Shown one piece after another: positions 58,928 to 64,000 of a DNA stretch of 64,000 bases. Positions within the stretch are counted from its first letter, which is position 1. Each line of letters starts with the position of its first letter. The notes below the pieces were generated by a model. It did no database searches. It was not told where the DNA came from and worked only from the letters and a program-made list of their open reading frames with translations. The stretch comes from Mycobacterium numidiamassiliense (lineage in GTDB: Bacteria; Actinomycetota; Actinomycetes; Mycobacteriales; Mycobacteriaceae). A program made the position numbers and the translations under genes. The DNA lies in NCBI RefSeq assembly GCF_900157365.1, contig NZ_FUEZ01000004.1, forward strand, positions 1,785,066-1,849,065, written 5' to 3'.

Positions 58928-59833
58928 ATGCCGGATACACCGCGGCTGCTGTTCGTCCACGCACATCCCGATGACGAGAGCCTCAGCAACGGCGCCACCA
59001 TCGCGCACTACACGGCTCGCGGCGCGCAGGTTCGGGTCGTCACCTGCACGCTCGGTGAGGAGGGTGAGGTCATCGGGGACCGCTGGGCCGAACTCGCCTT
59101 CGACCGCGCGGATCAGCTGGGCGGCTACCGAATCGGCGAGCTCACCGCGGCCCTGCAGGCGCTGGGCGTCGGCGCACCCATCTATCTGGGCGGCGCCGGC
59201 CGCTGGCGCGACTCGGGCATGGTCGGCACCGCCAAGCGACGTCGACAGCGGTTCATCGACGCCGACGACCGCGAGGCGGTCGGAGCGCTGGTCGCCATCA
59301 TCCGGGAGCAGCGCCCCCACGTCGTGGTGACCTACGACCCCAACGGCGGATACGGGCACCCCGACCACATCCAGACCCACAGAATCGCCACGGCCGCGGT
59401 TGCCGCGGCGGGGGGCCCGGACTATCGGGGCTACCCGGGTGAGCCGTGGCAGGTGCCGAAGTTCTACTGGACGGTGCTGGCCTACAGCGCTTTTGAAGCC
59501 GGCTGGGGCGCGCTGGGTCCCGACGATCTGCTGCCTGGATGGCAGGCCCCGCCCGAGGAAGAATTCAACTTCGCCTACTCCGACGACAAGATCGACGCCG
59601 TCGTCGAGGCCGACGCGGATGCCCGCGCAGCCAAGACCGCGGCGCTCGCCGCACACGCCACCCAGGTGGTGGTCGGACCCACCGGACGCGCCTGCGCGTT
59701 GTCGAACAACATGGCGCTGCCGATCGTCGCTGACGAGCACTACGTCCTGGTCGCCGGCTCGCCGGGGGAGCGCGACGAGCGCGGCTGGGAGACGGATCTG
59801 CTCGCGGGACTCGGTTTGGCCGCGGCGCATTAG
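58928..59833 (+). CDS. mshB: GlcNAc-Ins deacetylase MshB (mycothiol biosynthesis)
   Basis: MshB is a zinc enzyme that removes acetyl from N-acetylglucosaminyl-inositol, the second step of mycothiol synthesis. The 301-residue product has the zinc site AHPDDE with His13 and Asp16, and His147 in GYGHPDH, with Asp15 as the general base, at the same positions as in the M. tuberculosis enzyme. TCTLGEEGEVIGD and GGAGRWRDSGM are further family marks. The ATG at 58928 is used. In M. tuberculosis a PE/PPE pair lies between the TetR gene and mshB; it is absent here. Confidence 0.95.
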   Translation: MPDTPRLLFVHAHPDDESLSNGATIAHYTARGAQVRVVTCTLGEEGEVIGDRWAELAFDRADQLGGYRIGELTAALQALGVGAPIYLGGAGRWRDSGMVGTAKRRRQRFIDADDREAVGALVAIIREQRPHVVVTYDPNGGYGHPDHIQTHRIATAAVAAAGGPDYRGYPGEPWQVPKFYWTVLAYSAFEAGWGALGPDDLLPGWQAPPEEEFNFAYSDDKIDAVVEADADARAAKTAALAAHATQVVVGPTGRACALSNNMALPIVADEHYVLVAGSPGERDERGWETDLLAGLGLAAAH

Positions 59834-59873
59834 CGGTAGGCTGCCAACTACGGCAGCCACGGAAGGAATTCGC

Positions 59874-59981
59874 ATGGACCCCGACCTGGACCCTAACCTG
59901 CAGCACTGGCAGGACCGACTCGATAGCCTGCAGTGGGTCATCGGCTCGATATATTCCCAGTTCGACAGCGTCCCGACCTGA
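59874..59981 (+). CDS. 35-codon ORF coupled to the following membrane-protein gene
   Basis: An ATG with GGAAGGA seven bases upstream opens a 35-residue frame: MDPDLDPNLQHWQDRLDSL, then QWVIGSIYSQFDSVPT. The strong ribosome-binding site, the normal amino-acid composition and the exact overlap of its TGA with the next start (CTGA) argue for a real peptide or a translational leader. It is too short to assign. In this arrangement ribosomes finishing it would restart on the membrane-protein gene. Confidence 0.6.
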   Translation: MDPDLDPNLQHWQDRLDSLQWVIGSIYSQFDSVPT

Positions 59982-60403
59982 CCGAAACCAAGCAGGGCGC
60001 CGCGTCCCTCGAGGACGTCGGCGCAACAGACCCCGCCATTCGCATCGTTGTCCTGGCCTTGCTGGCCGTCGACGGGGTCCTCTCGGCGCTCGCCGGGGCG
60101 TTGCTGCTGCCTTCCTATATCGGCTCGATTCCCTTTCCGATCAGCGGGTTGATCAGTGGGTTGGTCAATGCGGCCCTGGTGTGGGCCGCCGCACGGTGGA
60201 CCAGGTCGCCGCGAGTGGCCGCAATGCCGTTGTGGACGTGGCTGTTGACGGTGGCGGTGATCAGCATGGGCGGACCCGGAGACGACATCATCCTGGGCGG
60301 TCAGGGCGTGATGGCCTACGGGGCCCTGCTGCTGATCGTGCTGGGGGTGGTGCCGCCGGTGTGGGTGCTGTCGCGGGGCGGTCAGCATGGCCGATGGTGG
60401 TAG
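59978..60403 (+). CDS. Membrane protein (Rv1171 type), probable CTG start
   Basis: A 141-residue protein with four hydrophobic helices (about 22-42, 52-70, 82-97, 108-128). Segments such as LPSYIGSIPFPISGLISG and TWLLTVAVISMGGPGDDI match the Rv1171 protein, of unknown function. In M. tuberculosis that gene begins V/MTES; the equivalent codons here are CTG ACC GAA. I place the start at this CTG, overlapping the preceding small ORF by four bases. The GTG at 59945 or another codon further up is possible but would lie within that ORF. Its neighbours are mshB and fbiC. Confidence 0.72.
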   Translation: MTETKQGAASLEDVGATDPAIRIVVLALLAVDGVLSALAGALLLPSYIGSIPFPISGLISGLVNAALVWAAARWTRSPRVAAMPLWTWLLTVAVISMGGPGDDIILGGQGVMAYGALLLIVLGVVPPVWVLSRGGQHGRWW

Positions 60404-60530
60404 CCCACCCGCCGGGACGGGCAACCGCGTTGCGGCCCTGCCCTGGCGCTAATGTTGCGCCTATGTCAGCCGCAGCCAAGATTTATTGGGACACGCGGAT
60501 GAAATTCGATCGTCGGGAAGTTACACCAAC

Positions 60531-63101
60531 GTGGCGTTGACTCCGGGCCAGGAGCCCACCGCTTTGCCAGCTCCGAGCATTCCGCCGAAGGCCAGTGCGT
60601 CGGCGCTGCGGCGGGTGCTGCGCCGGGCCCGCGACGGGGTCGCACTGAATATCGACGAGGCGGCGGTCGCGATGACCGCGCGCGGCGCTGAGCTGGTCGA
60701 GCTGTGCGCCAGCGCGGCGCGGGTGCGCGATGCGGGCCTGGAATCGACCGGACGCCGCGGGCCGACTGGCCGGCTTCCGATCACTTACTCGCGCAAGGTT
60801 TTCATCCCGGTCACCCACCTTTGCCGGGATAACTGTCACTACTGCACGTTCGTCACCGTGCCGGGGAAGCTGCGCGCCCAGGGCGCCGGCATGTACATGG
60901 AGCCCGACGAGATCCTCGACGTCGCCCGGCGTGGTGCCGAACTTGGTTGCAAGGAAGCACTTTTCACGCTCGGCGACCGGCCGGAGGATCGCTGGGACGA
61001 AGCCCGCGAGTGGCTCGACGAACGGGGTTATGACTCCACCTTGTCCTACGTTCGGGCGATGGCGATCCGGGTGCTGGAGGAGACCGGGCTGTTGCCGCAC
61101 CTGAACCCCGGGGTGATGAGCTGGTCGGAGATGTCGCGGCTCAAGCCGGTGGCGCCGTCCATGGGCATGATGCTCGAGACCACGTCGCGCCGGCTGTTCG
61201 AAACGAAAGGGCTTGCGCACTATGGCAGCCCGGACAAAGACCCCGCGGTGCGGCTGCGCGCGCTCACCGACGCGGGCCGGCTGTCCATCCCGTTCACCAC
61301 CGGTCTGCTGGTCGGCATCGGCGAGACCCTGGTCGAACGCGCCGACACCCTGCACGCGATTCGTAAGTCGCACAAAGAGTTCGGGCATGTACAGGAAGTG
61401 ATCGTGCAGAACTTCCGGGCCAAGCAACACACCGCGATGGCCGCCGTTCCCGATGCCGGGATCGATGACTACCTGGCGACGGTGGCCGTTGCCCGCCTGG
61501 TGCTCGGTCCCGGTATGCGCATCCAGGCGCCGCCAAACCTGGTGTCCCGCGCGGAATGTCTGGCGCTGATCGCGGCCGGCGTCGACGACTGGGGCGGTGT
61601 CTCGCCGCTGACGCCCGACCATGTCAACCCGGAACGGCCCTGGCCTGCCCTGGATGACCTGGACGCCGTCACCGCCGAGGCCGGTTACGACCTGATGCAG
61701 CGGCTGACCGCGCAACCCAAGTACGTCCAGGCGGGTGCGGCCTGGATCGATCCGCGGGTGCGGGGACATGTTGTCGCACTGGCTGATCCGGCGACCGGCC
61801 TGGCCCGCGATGTCAATCCGAAGGGCCTGCCCTGGCAGGAGCCCGACGACGTGGAGTCCGCTGGGCGGGTCGACCTCAACGCCGCGATCGACACCGCGGG
61901 TCGCAACACCGAAACCCGCAGCGACCTCGACAGCGCCTTCGGAGATTGGGAATCGATACGCTCTCACGTACACGAGCTGGCGGCTCGCGCCCCGGAACGC
62001 ATCGACACCGACGTCCTGGCCGCGCTGGCCTCGGCCGAACGCGATCCCGCCGGCTGCACCGACGACGAGTATCTGGCCTTGGCCACCGCCGACGGTCCCG
62101 CGTTGGAAGCCGTTACCGCACTGGCGGATTCGCTTCGCCGTGAGGCCGTCGGAGACGACGTGACGTTCGTGGTGAACCGCAACATCAACTTCACCAACAT
62201 CTGCTACACGGGTTGCCGTTTCTGCGCGTTCGCGCAACGCAAGGGTGACGCCGACGCGTTTTCGCTCTCGGCCCACGAGGTGGGCGACCGCGCCTGGGAG
62301 GCCTATGTCCAGGGTGCCACCGAAGTGTGCATGCAGGGTGGCATCGATCCCGAGCTTCCGGTCACCGGCTACGCCGATCTGGTGCGCGCCGTCAAAGCCC
62401 GCGTTCCGTCGATGCACGTGCACGCGTTCTCGCCGATGGAGATCGCTAACGGAGTCACCAAGGGCGACTTGAGCATTCGCGAATGGCTGATCAGTCTGCG
62501 TGAAGCCGGGCTGGGCACCATCCCGGGCACCGCCGCAGAAATCCTCGACGACGAGGTGCGCTGGGTCCTCACCAAGGGCAAGTTGCCGACGTCGATGTGG
62601 ATCGAGATCGTGTCCACCGCGCACGAGGTGGGGCTGCGGTCGTCGTCGACGATGATGTACGGGCACGTCGACACTCCGCGGCACTGGGTCGGACACCTCA
62701 ACGTGCTGCGGGGCATTCAGGATCGCACCGGCGGTTTCACCGAGTTCGTGCCGTTGCCGTTCGTGCACCAGAACTCGCCGCTGTACCTGGCCGGTGCGGC
62801 CCGCCCCGGGCCAACCCACCGCGATAACCGGGCGGTGCACGCCCTGGCGCGAATCATGTTGCACGGCCGCATTTCTCACATCCAGACCAGCTGGGTAAAG
62901 CTCGGCGTCGAACGCACCCAGGTGATGCTCAACGGCGGGGCCAACGACCTGGGCGGCACGCTGATGGAGGAGACCATCTCGCGAATGGCCGGCTCCGAAC
63001 ACGGGTCGTCGAAGACGGCCGCCGAGCTGAGCGCGATCGCCGAGGGCATCGGTCGCCCCGCCCGCCAGCGGACGACCACCTACAGCTCGTTGGCGGCGTA
63101 G
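60531..63101 (+). CDS. fbiC: FO synthase FbiC
   Basis: FbiC makes 7,8-didemethyl-8-hydroxy-5-deazariboflavin (FO), the chromophore of coenzyme F420, from tyrosine and a pyrimidine diamine. The 856-residue protein contains two radical-SAM units: the CofG-like half with CxxxCxxC at Cys98, Cys102 and Cys105 (CRDNCHYC), and the CofH-like half with Cys558, Cys562 and Cys565 (CYTGCRFC). Fusion into one chain is normal for actinobacteria. The GTG at 60531 gives exactly the length of Rv1173. In M. tuberculosis PE12 lies just upstream; here there are only 127 bases between genes. Confidence 0.96.
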   Translation: MALTPGQEPTALPAPSIPPKASASALRRVLRRARDGVALNIDEAAVAMTARGAELVELCASAARVRDAGLESTGRRGPTGRLPITYSRKVFIPVTHLCRDNCHYCTFVTVPGKLRAQGAGMYMEPDEILDVARRGAELGCKEALFTLGDRPEDRWDEAREWLDERGYDSTLSYVRAMAIRVLEETGLLPHLNPGVMSWSEMSRLKPVAPSMGMMLETTSRRLFETKGLAHYGSPDKDPAVRLRALTDAGRLSIPFTTGLLVGIGETLVERADTLHAIRKSHKEFGHVQEVIVQNFRAKQHTAMAAVPDAGIDDYLATVAVARLVLGPGMRIQAPPNLVSRAECLALIAAGVDDWGGVSPLTPDHVNPERPWPALDDLDAVTAEAGYDLMQRLTAQPKYVQAGAAWIDPRVRGHVVALADPATGLARDVNPKGLPWQEPDDVESAGRVDLNAAIDTAGRNTETRSDLDSAFGDWESIRSHVHELAARAPERIDTDVLAALASAERDPAGCTDDEYLALATADGPALEAVTALADSLRREAVGDDVTFVVNRNINFTNICYTGCRFCAFAQRKGDADAFSLSAHEVGDRAWEAYVQGATEVCMQGGIDPELPVTGYADLVRAVKARVPSMHVHAFSPMEIANGVTKGDLSIREWLISLREAGLGTIPGTAAEILDDEVRWVLTKGKLPTSMWIEIVSTAHEVGLRSSSTMMYGHVDTPRHWVGHLNVLRGIQDRTGGFTEFVPLPFVHQNSPLYLAGAARPGPTHRDNRAVHALARIMLHGRISHIQTSWVKLGVERTQVMLNGGANDLGGTLMEETISRMAGSEHGSSKTAAELSAIAEGIGRPARQRTTTYSSLAA

Positions 63102-63141
63102 TCGCGCGTGGTTGTCGGTGGCCCCGGGTATACCGGGAGCC

Positions 63142-63981
63142 GTGGCAGGCGTCGACGACGAACGATTCCCCGAATGGCGGCCCTTTGTCGATGCGGTGCA
63201 GCACCGCGGGCCCGACGCCGGCACCTGGTGTGAGGCCTGGACGGTGCGCGACATCGTCATCCATCAGGCCGGAAACGCCGAGGAGCTCGCCCGGGTACTC
63301 GGCGCGCACCTGGAAGGCGAACCCGTCGGCACCCGTGGCTTCGAGGAGCGCGAGGCGCCGTTGCGGGCGCTGGGCGACGCCGACCTGTGGGAGGCGCTGA
63401 CCGACCGGATGGCGACCCTGAACCGGGTCGCCGTGGCCGCCGACGAGGTGTCAGCGGATACCGACGTCGCCTGGACGGGTCGCACCATGAAGGTGCCCTG
63501 GTTCGCCGAACACATGCGCGAGGAGCTGGTGCTGCATGGCTGGGACATCACCGGAGACCCCGACCTCCCGACGGCGTTGCTGGCCGCGCTGGCCGAGCCG
63601 TGGATGACGACGCACAGCGTGCTTGCGGTGGGACGTCCGCTGCTCGCCAAGGGCGCCAAACAACTGGCGCCCGGTGAACAGATCGATGCCCGGCTGCGAG
63701 TGGCCGGCACGGACGACGTGGTCGTCAGCGCCGACGCCGACGGCACCACCATCGCGCTCGAGGATCCCGACGGGCCGGCCACGCTGGAAACCGACGCGGC
63801 GGCACGGGTATTGCTGCTGTGGGGACGCAGGCCGGCGAATCCCGCACGGATTTGCAGCCGCGTCGGGCCCGAGGCGCTAGGCCGGGTGCGCCGCCTGCTC
63901 AGCGGCTACTGCTCAGCGGCTACTGAAACCTGTCGGCTCAGTAGTTTTGACAGACCTGCGCGACGTTCCCGATGGTGTTGA
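63142..63981 (+). CDS. Maleylpyruvate-isomerase-type DinB-fold protein
   Basis: A 279-residue protein of the mycothiol-dependent maleylpyruvate isomerase family (TIGR03083). The N-terminal four-helix DinB-like domain contains WTVRDIVIHQAGNAEELA and EELVLHGWDI, whose His and Glu residues form the metal site; the C-terminal third (LWGRRPANP) is an SCP2-like domain. Such enzymes use mycothiol as a cofactor or substrate, and mshB lies 4 kb away, but the true reaction is unknown. The start could be the GTG at 63142 or the TTG at 63112. The 3' end overlaps the TB8.4 gene by 44 bases on the other strand. Confidence 0.8.
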   Translation: MAGVDDERFPEWRPFVDAVQHRGPDAGTWCEAWTVRDIVIHQAGNAEELARVLGAHLEGEPVGTRGFEEREAPLRALGDADLWEALTDRMATLNRVAVAADEVSADTDVAWTGRTMKVPWFAEHMREELVLHGWDITGDPDLPTALLAALAEPWMTTHSVLAVGRPLLAKGAKQLAPGEQIDARLRVAGTDDVVVSADADGTTIALEDPDGPATLETDAAARVLLLWGRRPANPARICSRVGPEALGRVRRLLSGYCSAATETCRLSSFDRPARRSRWC

Positions 63982-64000
63982 AGTACTGCGCGGCCGCCGG
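63938..64000 (-). CDS. TB8.4-like secreted antigen, C-terminal end (cut by window edge)
   Basis: Twenty C-terminal codons are visible, encoding PAAAQYFNTIGNVAQVCQNY. This matches the end of the low-molecular-weight T-cell antigen TB8.4/haemophore-related family (Rv1174c), which finishes in a Cys followed by Asn-Tyr. It follows fbiC in M. tuberculosis as well. Most of the gene, including the signal peptide, is outside the window. Confidence 0.75.
   Translation of the reverse strand, partial: PAAAQYFNTIGNVAQVCQNY

Noticed and set aside
60483..63260. 925-codon minus-strand frame opposite fbiC
   Set aside because: It is the antisense shadow of fbiC, whose two radical-SAM sites are clear on the plus strand.

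Overview
The window is high-GC actinobacterial DNA and almost certainly comes from a non-tuberculous Mycobacterium. Gene content and order follow the M. tuberculosis block from gnd2 (Rv1122) to TB8.4 (Rv1174c): gnd2, bpoB, ephC, the Rv1125 type, ppdK with its HTH partner, a 13E12-repeat protein, the Rv1132 type, metE, mcr, mmpL13, cobB, omt, the Rv1155-1158c types, pimE, mutT2, typA, lpqW, mshB, fbiC and TB8.4. The species cannot be fixed from the sequence. I found no tRNA, rRNA, CRISPR array or intact insertion sequence. All M. tuberculosis comparisons are from recalled family and locus knowledge, not from a search.

Layout. 0-8.6 kb: central metabolism and hydrolases, then a 13E12 HNH protein whose 5' end runs into an 8-bp tandem repeat. 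8.7-16.5 kb: an odd cytochrome P450, a flavin amine oxidase, the wreck of a prpR-type regulator (with no prpD or prpC beside it), a small secreted protein, a DUF3556 membrane protein behind a perfect KstR-type palindrome, and metE behind a cobalamin riboswitch. 16.5-25.4 kb: a catabolic island with short-chain dehydrogenases, a tandem-domain TetR (Mce3R type), a nitroreductase, a paired acyl-CoA dehydrogenase and an aldehyde dehydrogenase; one 14-bp inverted-repeat motif recurs upstream of its units. 25.4-27.2 kb: an AT-richer patch holding an exported protein with the poly(ADP-ribose) glycohydrolase (PARG) signature. 27.2-38 kb: thiolase and enoyl-CoA hydratase, a type III polyketide synthase/methyltransferase/FAD-oxidoreductase operon, two related NAD-binding proteins around a CAAX-type protease, then EchA, Mcr and an SDR closed by a strong terminator.

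38-54 kb: an unsplit mmpL13, a sirtuin desuccinylase, several small conserved proteins, two Ala/Pro-rich secreted proteins, pimE, a P450 with a divergent TetR, a luciferase-like enzyme, mutT2 and a membrane GGDEF protein lying where M. tuberculosis carries narGHJI. 54-64 kb: typA, lpqW, a TetR gene, mshB, a 35-codon ORF coupled to a membrane protein, fbiC, a mycothiol-type DinB protein and the 3' end of TB8.4. The PE/PPE genes that M. tuberculosis carries in this last stretch are absent.

Themes: acyl-CoA and steroid-like lipid catabolism under TetR control (17-37 kb), envelope lipid work (mmpL13, pimE, lpqW), F420 production and use (fbiC, the Rv1155-type protein, the luciferase-like enzyme) and mycothiol (mshB, the DinB-type protein). 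The most unusual items are the exported PARG-like protein, the multi-site operator set of the Mce3R-like regulator, and the decayed prpR.
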